Assembly: GCA_037957365.1 (NCBI GenBank)
Contig: JARHVA010001922.1
Location: 2,367,001 to 2,431,000 of the forward strand
Source of the DNA: Torreya grandis
Taxonomy: Eukaryota > Streptophyta > Pinopsida > Cupressales > Taxaceae
Length of the DNA stretch: 64,000 nt
Direction of reading: 5' to 3'
Shown here: piece after piece, positions 10,490 to 22,265 of the stretch
Layout of the letters: every line of letters begins with the position of its first letter
How positions within the stretch are numbered: position 1 is the stretch's first letter
Translations under genes and position numbers: made by a program
The notes under the pieces: model-generated
What the model saw: only the letters and a program-made list of their open reading frames with translations
What the model was told of the DNA's origin: nothing
Databases searched by the model: none

Positions 10490-11580
10490 CATCCTAGTAA
10501 TTCAAGAAACCAATGTTGGAGTCACCAACTAATTCTTCTTCTCCCTCTATGAAGAGATTAACATCATCTTCTAGGTTCAACTCAGGCTGGAAGGAGAAAT
10601 CTAATTCTACTTCAAGATATCTAACTATTGAATTGGTTGGAGGTGCTTCAATGACAAAGTTCCCCCATGGGAGAGGAAGATGATTTGGTTGCCCTTGATT
10701 CCTGGTAGTATTGCCTTGGTATGACTGATTGGGGAATGTCCTCTTTGGTACATATTTGTACAAAGGAGTAGATAACATCCCTTACACCATTTACTTTCTA
10801 AGAGCTAACAACTCATTTACTAGCTTCTACACCATTGGATCAGTGGTGACTGTAGGTGAGTATTCAGAAGATGAAGAGGATTTACCTTTGTTAGGATCTC
10901 TCCTTATCTTTCTTGTCAAGATAAGGTCATATTCTACCTCAGTAGCCAAATCCTGAGTAGTATTAAGGTCTATGTGGCCAACTCGTCTTAGTAGAAAACT
11001 CACTTCAGGCAGCTATGAGTTGATGAAGAAGCATTTAAGGTTCTTAGGTGTTGGTTGAGCAATTATAGGAATCCAGTTCCTTAGCTTGTCAAACTTGGAA
11101 ATGAAGTCCCTCATAGGTTCATGAGGTTTCTTCTTCATCTATGTGAGCTAGGCTAGCAAGGCATGCACATCTTCTATAGGCTTGAACCTGGCTTCAAATT
11201 TAGCTTTAAGAGTGTTCCAGTTAGTCACTGACCTAGCTTGAAGATGGTAAAACTAGTCTGCAATAGTGTCTTGTAGTGTTTCCATAAACAACCTGACTAC
11301 TACATCTTCATATTCCACACCTATCATGCCATAGGCTATGCTGAAGGCTGTAACATGTTCATCAAGATGAGCTCTCCCATCACCAAAGAATTTGGGGAAA
11401 TTCTTCCTTGAACTATATGGTAGCTCATGTAGGGGTAGAGTAAGATTGAGTGGACCAAAAGAGTTAATCCAAGGGCCTTGAGCCACCATGATTTGATTAT
11501 GGATAGTGGGGATGAAAAATATGGGTGGAGTATGTATAGAAAAGGCTCTGCTAACAATAGAAAAAGAAGCTCTACCTTGT
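10490..11580 (-). pseudogene. gag of element B-C, broken
   Basis: Gag forms the particle shell. From about 11580 on the minus strand a proline-rich start leads through MVAQGPWINSFGPLNL, LPKFxG-like NFPKFFGDGRAHLDEH and YEDVVVRLFMETLQD (11489-11253), then FEARFKPIEDVHALLA and RDFISKFDKLRNWIP (about 11200-11060), the usual order of the plant retrotransposon gag domain. A Gln/Asn/Pro-rich part follows at 10778-10494 (LSTPLYKYVPKRTFPNQSY). No clear CCHC zinc knuckle was found. Stops at about 11255, 11150, 11000 and 10790 break it. The stretch 10490-10010, leading into protease, is a decayed continuation with no clear domain. Confidence 0.8.
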
Positions 11581-11584
11581 GTTG

Positions 11585-11964
11585 GTGACTTGGTATGGGT
11601 AGGAGGAACACTCTTGGATCATTCAACTTAAAGTTGGGGAGGGAACAAATCAAAATTACCTTGCTATACTAGCTCAAAAATAGGGTCAACAACACCTTTG
11701 GCTTTTTGGCTTTTAGTATAACATAGAGTTTCTAGATTGTAGAATAAAAATGGGAAAGAACTAGCCCTACTTTAGCTTGAAGCTTGAGGCTTCAAAATGC
11801 ATGCTCCTCCCCAGTGGAGTCACCAAAAAACTATTGGCATGGAGCTGGAGGAAAGTGGTAAGGCTATAATGATAATGGGTAAGACACAGACCAGAGTCAC
11901 TAGAGTATATAATGGATAAGGGTAGGAACTGCTCGTCAATTCCCCAGTGGAGTCACCAAAAAAT
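11585..11964 (-). mobile_element. 5' leader of element B-C with duplicated primer-binding motif
   Basis: Homologous to 1-247 of element A, but longer by about 133 bp. The motif TGGTGACTCCACTGGGG (minus strand) occurs beside LTR C at 11942-11958 and again at 11809-11825. The extra segment between them has no counterpart in element A. The shadow frames here are not genes. Confidence 0.75.
11942..11959 (-). promoter_or_regulatory. primer-binding site next to LTR C
   Basis: On the minus strand TGGTGACTCCACTGGGGA starts six bases inside the LTR end. It begins with TGG, complementary to a tRNA 3' CCA end, as expected for priming minus-strand DNA synthesis. Which tRNA is used cannot be told without a tRNA search. 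Confidence 0.75.
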
Positions 11965-14653
11965 TGTTGGGTGAATATTTTGTCACCAGCTAGCTGATGA
12001 GAAAAATAGTTCTCTTTAACCACAACATATATTGGTTGGCCAAATGTGCAGGTTTACCACATCAGAGGTGGACAAATCTCTCCTCTCATCAAGGGTAGGT
12101 TCCCTCTAAATATGAGGACTATATACTATATATATATATAAGTATAAAATAACACTTAGGGATAGGACTACACCATCCATCTCTCTTTTTTCAGAGATGA
12201 TGTTCATAGACAAAGGAGAAATCTTGGTGATAATATTGAAGGCACTTCTCTTCTTTCAAAAGTGGTCTTGCATCAGGGCACATGAGTTCTTTCTGGTGGG
12301 TAACCAATAGGTAACACGGGTGTAATAACCAGAAGAATGAGATGTAACATAAAGTCTCCACCTCAACTTCCCAAAGAGTGAAAAATAAATGATAATGGGG
12401 GCACAAAGTCATCCCAAGATCCTTCACACAGAAAGAAACTAAAAACACACACTGAAAACAATTATGACAGCACAAAGTCTTTCCACAATTGGCTTCAGGA
12501 CACCTTCCTGATTACTTCCACTAATTCTGCTTGTTAAATTAAATAAACAAGAATGCTCCTAGGAAATGGACATAAGAACAATTTCTTAGAATAACACAAG
12601 CTATAACAGCACAAAGTCTAAAAGTAACTTGCTTTCTCATTCAGATAAAGTAATATGATCAATAATCTGAGCTCAAAGTCTCAGTAATCACCTTTCAATT
12701 TAGGTAGAGTTTTGCTTCTATCTTGGAAAGATCTCCTTTGCATACAACAAGAGATTACAATATGTAGTAGCCAAGAAAGGCTTGGAACTTTTTTCCATGG
12801 AATGGCCCATGCTACATTCAATGCCTTGAATGTAATTTTAGTTCTATCAAGGGGCCATGCTTGGAACAGTGCATCAACCTTAACTATGGAATGCCAATTC
12901 ATCTCATATGTCTCCTCAAAAGTATAGGCCATCTGGTCCTTTCCTTCTTATTTGTGCAACTGTCCACTTTGCCTTTTCTTCATGAAGAAAAATAGGCCAT
13001 GTCCTTGATTTGGTGTTCTCAGATGACTACTTGGTGAACTATTTCACCTACTCAAAATAACTCCCTTGTAGATATTTTTGATTTTTTATATTATTCTCTC
13101 TTCCCTGTAGTAATTTAAGCTCTTGGGCTCTCTTTTTAGCTGGTCACTTGGTTTATTTTTCAATTTCCATGCCACATTTGAAAATCAACATATATTCCAT
13201 TACCTTAAATTTGACGTCCGCAGGGACGTCAATGGTTGCTAGCTGTTTGAATGATATTGAACCATGACCCTTTGAACCTTTGAAAGTTCATTGGTTCAAT
13301 AGTTCAACGGTTCAAGCGGTCTTTATCAGTTCCTTGGTTCAATCATTTTCTTGCTCTTATCTTGAACCATCTTTTTAAACTGGTCTCTGAAATCTTTTGC
13401 TTCTTTCCTTTGAACCGTTGAACTTGTGAACCATTGAACTTTGAACTCTTTTGGTTCAAGATTGAATTGGTTCATTGGTTCATTCTTTGTTCCATTGCTT
13501 CCTTTATTTTTCTAAGTCTCTTTGAAGCCTTGAAATTCCTTTGGCTTTTTGTCTTTGGAACACCCCGAAGGGAAGGTGTCCCTTCGGGTCTTTGAGAAAG
13601 GTCCATCTTCTTGGTGCTGAGAGCCCCCGCAAGGGTACCTACCCTTCGAGGTCCTTTGGGTGGTCTTAAAATTAATTCATTTGGGTTAATTCCTTTAGGA
13701 AAAATGTCTGAAGGAATTCCTTCAGACATTTTGTCTGAAGGAAACCTTTCCTTTGCCTTGTCCACTTTTCTTCGGGCTTTTCCTTTCAGATGAATTCCTT
13801 TGGACAAAAGCCTGAAAGAATTCCTTCAAACTTTTTGTCTAAAATAATTCACCTTGTCTTTGTGAAATTCTTCTATGGAAAATATTTTCAAAGGAATTCT
13901 TTTGGTTCCTTTACTTGGTAATTTCTTCAGACAAAAATCTGAAGGAAACCTTACCCTTTCAACCTTCTCTTTGATCTTTGAACCAATGTTCCCTACCCTC
14001 CACAAGGGCACCTGCCTTTAGTTCACTAACCTCCATAAGGGCACTTGTTATTTTAGCTTTGGGGTAGTCCTTTGAGCTAACTAATTAAACTAACTTTGGC
14101 TCAACAGTTCAACGGTTCAATCTTGCATTTGAAGCCTTCTTTTCTTCTAAGTCTTTTGATCTCTTCGAACCCATTGAACTTGTTGAACCTGTTGAACCAT
14201 TTTGGTTCAAGGTTCAATGGTTCAATGGTTCATTCCTTTATTCTTCAAATCCTTCTTTTCTTCTAAGTCTTTTAAAGTTGTTGAACTTTGAACTTCTAGT
14301 GAAGTGCTTAACTCTATAAGCTTGCCGATTCTGTTGAACCTTTTATAAGTAGGGTTCAATGGTTCAATCCTTTGTTTGAATCTTGTCGATGAACATTTTT
14401 GGTTGAACTGAGGCATTGAACCAAGCTTGAAAATATTTAAGTGTTGAGAACTTGTTCCTTTGTGAAAAATCGCCTGTTAAACTGTTGAACTTTTTGAACA
14501 TGTTAGTCCCTTAACTGAAAAAGCTTGAATAATGAAGAATTTGAATGCTCAAAACAATTTTTTTTTTGAGAAGGGAAGAGATAATTTTGGCCTACAGGAC
14601 CAAAATAGTTCATATGTTGTCCCAAAAATGAGTGATTGATTTTTGGAATAACA
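11965..14653 (-). repeat. LTR C: 5' LTR of element B-C
   Basis: Starts TGTTGGGTGAATATTTTG and ends TTTGGAATAACA, followed directly by the TSD CTTTA. It is collinear with LTRs A and B and contains the hairpin units (about 13690-13945) and GGTTCAA/TTGAACC fields (about 13255-13480 and 14095-14430). An AT run at 12120-12142 includes TATATA repeats that could serve a promoter on either strand. Confidence 0.9.
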
Positions 14654-14658
14654 CTTTA
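14654..14658. repeat. right target-site duplication CTTTA of element B-C
   Basis: CTTTA follows the terminal ACA of LTR C and matches 2908-2912 exactly. Confidence 0.9.
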
Positions 14659-15009
14659 TATCATGGTCTGTTTACTATCTTACAAGACAATATCAATTGG
14701 TTCAACTCTATATCTTACTAGTTGATCCTTATTTATACACAAGTTTTTAGTCTCTTTATTTCTTCATGAATTTACTATTTGATGATAATACATAATTAAA
14801 TCAAATAAACATGATGTGTTTTACCAACCCCAATAGGTTCCCTTAGACACAGCTTGTGATACCTACCATAGATCAAAGTAATGTCCATATTGCCACTCAC
14901 ACTACTAATTATGCAACTCCTGTCCATGCATCCTCAATACTTAACCCTTTATTCTCACTAGAATATGAGCATTATTTATAGTATACAACTAAAATTCTCT
15001 TTTTCACCA

Positions 15010-16230
15010 ATGAATACCTTCAACATAGAGAAAGATGTCTTAAAACCATCTGTAATTTCATGAGGGGGCCTCATATAGGAGAACCCCATTCACCCTCCCC
15101 TAAATTTTTCCCATGGATTTGGTGGAAATACTTTATTTGAATCTCAACCATTCCCATATATAATGTCTCCTTACCATATCATGACATCATCTTCTATGTA
15201 TTCTTTGACCTCTATGCTAAGTATTTATACCAACATGGTAGGTTTAACTTCTAGTGGGCCTATTCAGTATACCCATACCCATAACCATGAAAATATTTCA
15301 TCTTTTTCTACCAATTATTATTTTTATATTAGTGCATCTCATACCACTACTACTTATCATACCACTAGTGTGACACATGTTACTAATGCATCCCACACTC
15401 ATAGTGTAATTCAAGCTATTAATACTAACATTAATGCATCACATGTTACATCCACTAGTCAAAATGTTACTCAAAATAACCAACTCCTATTAAAAACACT
15501 TAACCAAATGCATACCTTTCAAACTAATAATGTAAATCAGATGATACAAATGTAAAATCATCTCATTCATCTTTAAAATAAACTTCATTAGGTTTCATGG
15601 GGAGCAAAAAATCCTAATGCCCCCCATCCCCCCTTATCATCTCATTCATCTCCAAAATCAATCTTATACCACAACCACCACTCATAAATAAAACAATCAA
15701 ACATCTACAAAATGAAAATTTAGTACTTTAAATTACTAACATTGACATATGAGGTATCACACCCACCATCACCTATAATAGATCCACTGATCCCATTTTG
15801 CATCTCAAAACATTTTATAACCTTTATAAAGATTGAGTTAAGCTTAACACTTTCATTGCTACAAAACTATTAGCTAAAACACTCTTGGGAGATGATTTAT
15901 ATTGGTATAATCATTTAAAAACACACTACATCACTAGCCTAGAAGACTTGGTCAACTCACTAGTCCAATAATTCCAAACTAGTGATCTTCCTGAGAACAA
16001 CTTAGCTCAATTTATAAATTATAAACAACTTGAAACTAAAAAATCATAAGCCTTCATCATATGATGGAAACACTTGTATAACAAATGTGAGCATAATATG
16101 GTGGATGATAACCCCTTACACCTATTAACTAATGCTTTATACCCCAAATTATAATATTAGGTTAGGATCCTCTCTCCAAAAACCTTAGAAGAAGCTCTTG
16201 ATCAAACCAAATGAAAATACTTCCTTTTGT
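15010..16230 (+). pseudogene. gag of the plus-strand gypsy-like element, broken
   Basis: A possible start MNTFNIEKD lies at 15010 and the frame runs, with stops, into a Thr/Ser/His/Asn-rich stretch (15163-15555) like the low-complexity N-terminus of many plant gags. The core gag domain follows in another frame from 15789: DPILHLKTFYNLYKD, LNTFIATKLLAKTLLGDDLY, WYNHLKTHYITSLEDLVNSL, NKCEHNMVDDNP, LLTNALYPKL, and PKTLEEALDQ at about 16200. The order and the TLLGDDLYWYN-type motif are typical of Ty3/gypsy gag, which builds the particle. It contains several stops and frameshifts. Confident as a gag relic, uncertain as to its start. Confidence 0.8.
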
Positions 16231-16694
16231 GTCAATTTGAACCAACTCAACCTACAATGAGAACTCACATTCTAATAAAAATAAAACCCTTAATGGAACT
16301 AATGATGGTGTTACTAACACTTGTAACACTATACATACCATCCAATAAATTACTCCAAATAATGCCACAGAGCATGCTCCCCCTAACAACAACACTCCTA
16401 CTCCCACATTTTCTCAATCAAACCAAACTAATGTGCACAAACAACTATCCCTACCACAACTTCAAAAATGTCTTCCAATACCTTTACCAAGATATATTAA
16501 CCCCACTAATCCTATTAAATTATGGTATGGTCCAAAAAAAAAATTGGTTTCATGAAATTTGGGTTCATTCTCATGAGACTTGTAGACAATTACATAATCT
16601 TACTATGGATTTTCTTCTTGGTACTAACTTTGATTATGATAACCTTATTCAAAAGCATCAACAAACTTATGATATAGATTTTAAATCTCATTAA
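16227..16694 (+). pseudogene. post-gag segment with Cys/His-containing motif
   Basis: An open frame of 155 codons that starts directly after the gag core. The first 100 residues are rich in Thr, Leu and Met and look frame-shifted. The end, IWVHSHETCRQLHNLTMDFL then LGTNFDYDNLIQKHQQ, reads as protein and resembles the His/Cys stretch that follows gag in related plant elements. Only one Cys is left, so zinc binding cannot be claimed. No protease or RT motif follows down to 17880. Confidence 0.5.
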
Positions 16695-17895
16695 ATGAAA
16701 TATAAAAACCAATATTTAAGCCAAGATAATGCTCATCTTTCTATTTACAATGATCCTCTTCCTAAACACTAAGATAACATCAAAAAACCTACCCCTTATA
16801 CAAATAATGTTGAAAGTATTATATAACTTACTACCAATGATAAAAATGTGGTTAATATGACTAAAATGATAATATTAGTTATTTTTATTGACTCAAATCC
16901 AACACCTATGTATCACACATCTCAATCATTTTTCATCATTCAAGAAACTTCCCTATCCCATCTAATAGAATTAGGGAAAGAGGAACCTATACACATTTAA
17001 GAAACACATACATATAACATCTAGTCATTCAATATCATCATCAATGATTTATTCATTTAATATACTAAGGAATGAGAATCATGATCCATCTCTAGCCTCT
17101 TTTGAGCTTATAATACCTAATTATTCACTCATGCATGAGAGACTTGAGATTTATTGTATTAGGCATGAGAGTCATAACACATCATTAGATATACATATGC
17201 ATGATATTCTTGAATATAATTCATATGTTTCTTTGCATAAAAAAATTGTGCACATGACATATACTATTTTTTAGGGATTTTATTCAACCATTCATGTTCA
17301 TTTGAGATGGATTGATGATTATTTATGGTGGCATCATTATCAATCCTTGTGTGGACTCTAGTATCTTGGTTCATTTATTGTTAAATGGCATATTCTACAC
17401 ATTATTCATACTATTTAGTAATATTCCTTAGAGTAAATTCTAGGTCTTGTGATGGATTCTTTGATAGATATATTTATCCTTGTGGGAATAAATTTTTGTA
17501 TCCCTAGCATATTGTTAATATTTAATGTCTTTAAACCCATGTGACATATTTTTTATCAGCAACAGTGAGACCTTTATAGCACATATACTAATTTTATACC
17601 ATCTTTGACAACCTTCAATTTTTAATCTTGAAATTTTTCATCTGCATCACCCAATTTAGCATTAAGGGGGGGTTTTTTTAATTGATTTTTTGGGTGATAC
17701 CCTTGAATTAAATATCTCTATTTTTATAGACATTATATGTTATTGTACTTCTTTTTGGGTAATATCCTTTTAGCACATCCCTTTTCTAGAGTAGTATTTT
17801 GATACACATTATACAAGAGTACCTCATCAAGCCCAGTGTTGGGACCTATTTTACAGTTTTAGCCTCAATTTTGTACACACTTCATAATTTATACT
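16695..17895 (+). other. non-coding or decayed remainder of the plus-strand element
   Basis: A 76-codon frame at 17044-17274 has no recognisable motif. The rest is AT-rich with stops in all frames. A second purine run, AAGGGGGGG, occurs near 17663. No pol domains are seen here on either strand. Confidence 0.4.
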
Positions 17896-17906
17896 TAAGG
17901 GGGAGT
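17896..17906 (+). promoter_or_regulatory. polypurine tract before 3' LTR
   Basis: AAGGGGGAG immediately precedes TGTTGGTGTAAATT. In LTR retrotransposons the polypurine tract adjoins the 3' LTR and primes plus-strand DNA synthesis, so this sets the orientation (plus) and the LTR start. Confidence 0.75.
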
Positions 17907-18480
17907 GTTGGTGTAAATTTATAATCACACCATAGTGATTAATTAGGATATTTTTTCTAGGTTTTATTATTATTTTATTTAGAAAATAATCCTATTTGGA
18001 AATGCAGTTGGCACTAAAGTCTAAGTTACACACCCACATGGAAACTTGTACTAAATTCCAAGTTACACACCATCATGGAATTTATGAAACCATTTTCATT
18101 AATGTTATCACTTTCATTTATTATTATATTCCAACTACTTGCATTTATGATATCCTCTGGGCTCTATAAATGTAGGCATCTCCCCCTATCAATTATGGAA
18201 GAATAGTGAGAGATCATGTTACAAATGATAGTTTAATGAGGATATATTTAATACAAGAGGGTTTATCACATTTTTATCATAATTTGAATCATATAGTTAT
18301 ATTATAAAATATGTTTAGTGTGAGTTATTCTTGGTTTTTTTTCCATGTGATTGGACTATGTCCCCTTATTCAATATTCTCTTGTGTAATATATGGTCACT
18401 TGAATTTACTTGTGATGTCAAAATTGTGAACAAATATCTATGTGAATTTTTACCATGAAAAGACAAGATTATGACACATT
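17907..18480 (+). repeat. 3' LTR of the plus-strand gypsy-like element (right end approximate)
   Basis: Starts TGTTGGTGTAAATT right after the polypurine tract. A TATA-like motif, CTCTATAAATG, lies at about 18160 in the region expected for the U3/R boundary. The 3' end is not fixed because no second LTR copy or TSD was found; candidate CA ends exist around 18475. Confidence 0.6.
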
Positions 18481-19378
18481 GAATGATCCCAAATATTTTA
18501 TGTAATGGACTTTCCATTATCTCCATGGTCTCTCAACACTCTATGGACCTATGGAATTATCAAATCCACATAATAGCTAGTCACATTAACTACCTTTTGA
18601 ACTATGGTACCCACATTTTAATTGTGACCTATGATCATTTTGATAACATGTCATGATTATGACACTTTTTAATTTCATAGACTCGTATCATGTCCATTAG
18701 ATAATGAGGTCCCCATGGACTCTATGTTTTTTGTGAGTTCCAAGAGATCTATGCTCTATGGGATCTAAGAACTCTGTGATATCAATGGGGATTTATTGAG
18801 GGCACAATTTTTTTGTAATATACAATCCACTTGAGGATCATCTTTGGTCCACAATGAACTCTATTGTGTTTTAGATTGAACTGATAATGAGGATTAAATC
18901 CTCCATGGCTTCTTATAATTATTAGAGAGTAATGTGAGACCACCAAAAAACTATAAAGAGATAAATGTGATGTTTTTGATCTATATGGTCATTTAAAACT
19001 CCATGAACCCAAAATGTGGATTGAGACCACTTATTGAACACTACCCAAAATTCCTAGTGTGTTTTTAATGCAATATTGTCTTTTTTCTAAAGATTCTCCT
19101 ACATCATTCACCCATGGTAAATGAAATATCCATGGGATATTTCTTATGAAATCATTGTGAGATTATCAATTTATATTCCATGTTTATAAATTTAAAATGC
19201 ATTAAAACAAGTTGTATATTTATCTTCTTGATCTTTACATTTTATTAAGTACTCATATTACTCATTACCTCTTGTCTTCTTACAAATTTGTATGTCTAAA
19301 ATGAATTCCATGTCTTCCTTTACCTTGGATAGTAGTTGTTATTTATAATAAATTGTTTAATAAAAAACATTTTTATCT
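18481..19378. other. unassigned, possibly LTR or 3' end of the minus-strand chromovirus
   Basis: AT-rich, no coding signal. Phrases such as CTCTATGG and CCATGGACTC recur, as in decayed LTRs. Its position next to the integrase end of a minus-strand pol makes a 3' LTR plausible, but no second copy was found to prove it. Confidence 0.3.
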
Positions 19379-20130
19379 TTATTCATTTTTTTTTACTACC
19401 ACATATAGGTATAAATTAGATACATTAAATATAGGTGAATTACCTTCTCCATCTGGCAACATAATATCATAAGCATTGGTTGATAACCTCCTAATAATTA
19501 TATAAGATATAATTTTATTCCATTTGAGTTTGTTATATATACCTATGGGACTCATATAATTACATATATTCACTAATACCAATTCCCCAACTTCAAAAAA
19601 TAATTCTTGTCTCTTCTACTTTGCATGATCTTTTTACTTACAAACTTCCTCCAATATCTTTTCACCTCCATATGCACATTGTGCATAGATTGTGTGTACT
19701 CTTCACATTTAAAACTTATTATATTCATATAAATTATGATAATCAACTCAAATATTCATATATGTTTATTACCATACATAATTTTGAGATTATTAATACT
19801 TATACTTCTATTTAATAATTCATTATAGTAAAATTCAATGTGTGCTGACATTAAATCCCACAACTTCATTTTATCACCAACCAATCATCTTAGTGAATTT
19901 ACAAGACTATAATTTACAAAATATGTTTTCAAATCCATTTAAAGATGATAGGATGAACTAAATTATATTCACATGCCCAAAATTTTATAAAGTGTCCTCT
20001 AAATTTATCCAAAAACTTAGTATCATTATCTAACATAATACTATTTGGCAAATTGTGCAATTTCAAAAATTATTTATAGAAAAAAATATCAATATTTATG
20101 ACATAATTACTTTTCTTACATGTTAAAAAG
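19379..20130 (-). pseudogene. integrase core and C-terminal part of the chromovirus-type element
   Basis: On the minus strand, NLPNSIMLDNDTKFLDKFRG (about 20055-19995) holds the second Asp of the integrase core. LLNRSISINNLKIMYGN (about 19810-19760) is the stretch that normally follows the catalytic Glu region. FFEVGELVLVNI, MSPIGIYNKLKW and NAYDIMLPDGEGNSPIFNVS (19600-19400) form the C-terminal domain. The first Asp and the Glu were not located because of frame breaks. These strings match the plant chromovirus pattern ahead of a C-terminal tail. It cannot be functional. Confidence 0.8.
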
Positions 20131-20559
20131 TGTGTAATTTATTTAATATATCCAGAGGAAAAAAATAGAGTCATTACCCCATTGAGTTCTTGGTATCCCA
20201 AGAACAAAATCCATGCCCAATGCATCTCATGTTCTATCTAGAAAAGGTAATGAATGATATAGTCTTGTATTTTAGATTTTACCTTTAATATGTTGGTAAA
20301 ATATACAAATTTACATGAACTTATTCATTCCCATTGTCATCTATGGCTAATAATTGTTGACCCTCATTTATGACAAAATTTTATCATGTCTAAAGTGACC
20401 AGCTAGGCATCTATTATTATTTTTATTTCAATAGGTTCTCTTTTATGTAACATTGAAGTATGAAGAACATATTTTCATTGAAAAAAATACATATTTAACC
20501 ATATAATCCAGCCATGGTATTCTATCTATATTTTTTGTATTTATGCATGCTTCTCATGC

Positions 20560-21060
20560 ATTTAAAAAAAAACTAAATCCTCATGCAAATATTTAATTGA
20601 GTCAAACCCAATGAACTCTAACATGATATTGTTCATAGAAATATCTCACATACTCAAGGCATACATAACCTTATTAGATTTATCAATAATATATTTCAAA
20701 ATAAAATAATAAATTTGAAGAAAATATACCCATTTCATGTGTTTCTTATGAATCTTACCTTGGTTATTTATGAATTACACTATCTGAGTGTGTCCACTTT
20801 ATAAAGGATTTCACCATTGCATTTAATTATTGTTCATAAATGAAATAATTTATCTTACCTTTATTCAACTTCTCTCTAAAATACATAATTTTCTTACCTT
20901 ATTGGCTTAGTAAACTCTTATGGTTGTTCTACTTGTATTATAGACCACTTTAAACACTTTCCCAAAATTTGGTAAGGCTAACACCATTTGTTTTATTACC
21001 TTTTTATTCAATAATGGAAAACTACCTTTTATTGTAGTTTTCCATTGAAAATTATTTTTA
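20560..21060 (-). pseudogene. RNase H segment of the chromovirus-type element
   Basis: Minus-strand translation shows APIMKSMKGYKNNFQW, LALPNFGKVFKVV and, further on, HKKHMKWVYFLQIYYFILKY (about 20755-20690) and KSNKVMYALSM, the latter corresponding to the conserved end of the RT-linked RNase H where DALSR is usual. The frame changes repeatedly. Identification rests on motif order between RT and integrase. Confidence 0.65.
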
Positions 21061-21199
21061 TATCCTTTCATACTCTTCATAATGGGTGCACATATCCCAT
21101 AAAGTTATTTATGAACTTTATATTAAAAAATTCCAATCCTTTTACACTTGTTTCCTAAAACATATCTTTTGTTAAGGCCACTCCACAATTTATCACACC

Positions 21200-21760
21200 T
21201 TTTTTGGGTATATATTTAACCCATCTATGAATGGATTCAATATTCATTCATGAGTCTAATTAATATTCTTGGAGCATTTGATAAATTAAATGGCATAACA
21301 AGCCACTCACAAAATCCATCATTTGTCTTGAATGTAGTCTTCCACTCATCACCTTCTCTTATCCATATATGGTGATAACCGTTGTTCAAATCTATCTTGG
21401 TGAATTTACTCAAACAATCCATCAAGTCATCCATTCTATAAAATGGAAATCTATACTTAATGGTTATATTTATTATTGTTATGAATCTATACACATTTTC
21501 CAATATCCACCATTATTGGGTACTAATATCATTGGGAATAACATGGGTTCAAACCTTCCCAGATCAAACTATTTTCCAATAACTCCTTCACTTTTCTCTT
21601 TATCTCCTCATTATCCATTAGCATTAATCTATATGCTACCTTATTTGAAAATATTTGTCCTAGAACTAGATATGTAAGATGACAAATGCTTCTCATAGGT
21701 GGTAGTCCATTCAGACATTCACTTGACATAATATCAACATATTCTCCCAATAAAATTTAA
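21200..21760 (-). pseudogene. reverse transcriptase of the chromovirus-type element, YxDD region missing
   Basis: On the minus strand, MDNEEIKRKVKELLENSLIW and GLNPCYSQ (about 21640-21530) are followed by [60 protein letters not shown] and [13 protein letters not shown] (21455-21237). These are the fingers and palm motifs of chromovirus RT, with [11 protein letters not shown] where KIDLRSGYHQI is usual. Right after RLMNEY the expected segment with Y-F-D-D is absent and the sequence resumes in the connection region, so a deletion removed the catalytic box. Confidence 0.85.
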
Positions 21761-21879
21761 ACTTTAATAAAAAGATCACTTACTTTAATGGTTGTCATAA
21801 AATTTATAGGATTTAGAATGAAATCCAAAGATTGTTTTTCCATTTTTACCACCTTCAAAAATTATTTACTAGAAACCAA

Positions 21880-22265
21880 CATTACCTTAGGAATTTAGTC
21901 CACCTCTTATCCTTTAACCTTTAATGGGTTCAATTTGAATCTCTTCCCATACTTTTCAATAGTGTAGATGTTTTTTCTACCATCATGCATGGATATTATA
22001 TAAAACTGCCATGGCATTCCCACTAACACATGACACATATTTATGGGTATAATATCGAACAAAACATCATCCTTATATGAACCAATTTAAAAAATCACCA
22101 TAAATTTCTCATTCATCAACACATGATGACCCTTAATCAACCATCAAACCTCATATGGAGTTAGATGCCCTATAATTTTTATCTCAATTTTTTCCACCAT
22201 TTCCTTATAAACTAAATTATTCATGATACTACTATGAACAACTACCTTGAAACACTTACCTCTCG
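21880..22265 (-). pseudogene. aspartic protease of the chromovirus-type element, active site altered
   Basis: Minus-strand KCFKVVVHSSIMNNLVYKEM (22260-22200) sits where V-D-S-G-x-x-x-N-L-V is expected; the catalytic D reads H and the G reads S. Downstream, WLIKGHHVLMNEKFMVIF, GSYKDDVLFDIIPINMCHVL and VGMPWQFYIISMHDGRKN (about 22140-21975) match the plant gypsy protease and linker. One stop follows HLTPYEV. Family call is good; it is inactive. Confidence 0.75.

Larger units (their letters stand above)
2913..14653 (-). mobile_element. complete but decayed Tat-like Ty3/gypsy LTR retrotransposon (element B-C)
   Basis: An 11.7-kb element with LTRs of 2730 and 2689 bp starting TGTTG and ending CAACA (CAATA at the left copy), bounded by the perfect TSD CTTTA. 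On the minus strand the order is LTR C, primer-binding site, gag, protease, extra RNase H, RT, RNase H, integrase, LTR B. RT before integrase makes it Ty3/gypsy type. The LDGFSGYNQ-type RT motif, long LTRs and additional RNase H point to the Tat group. Every domain has stops or frameshifts, and the catalytic residues of protease, RT and integrase are altered, so it cannot act by itself. In about 200 aligned bases the two LTRs differ at very roughly one position in ten, which suggests an old insertion. Confidence 0.9.
14659..17906 (+). mobile_element. internal region of a plus-strand Ty3/gypsy-like element, interrupted on its left by the Tat-like insertions
   Basis: It has a decayed gag on the plus strand (15010-16694), about 1.2 kb without recognisable pol, and a polypurine tract just before a TGTTGG LTR start at 17907. 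Its 5' LTR is not in the window. The sequence continues left only as the short 2900-2907 remnant before element B-C, then element A. Either pol has been deleted or this was a gag-only, non-autonomous element. Confidence 0.65.

Noticed and set aside
11336..11653. 105-codon minus-strand open frame overlapping gag
   Set aside because: It overlaps the real gag frame, which carries conserved gag motifs; this frame has none.
13472..13807. 111-codon open frame in LTR C rich in KEFLQ/GIPS-type repeats
   Set aside because: It is produced by the repeated hairpin units and is not kept in LTRs A and B.
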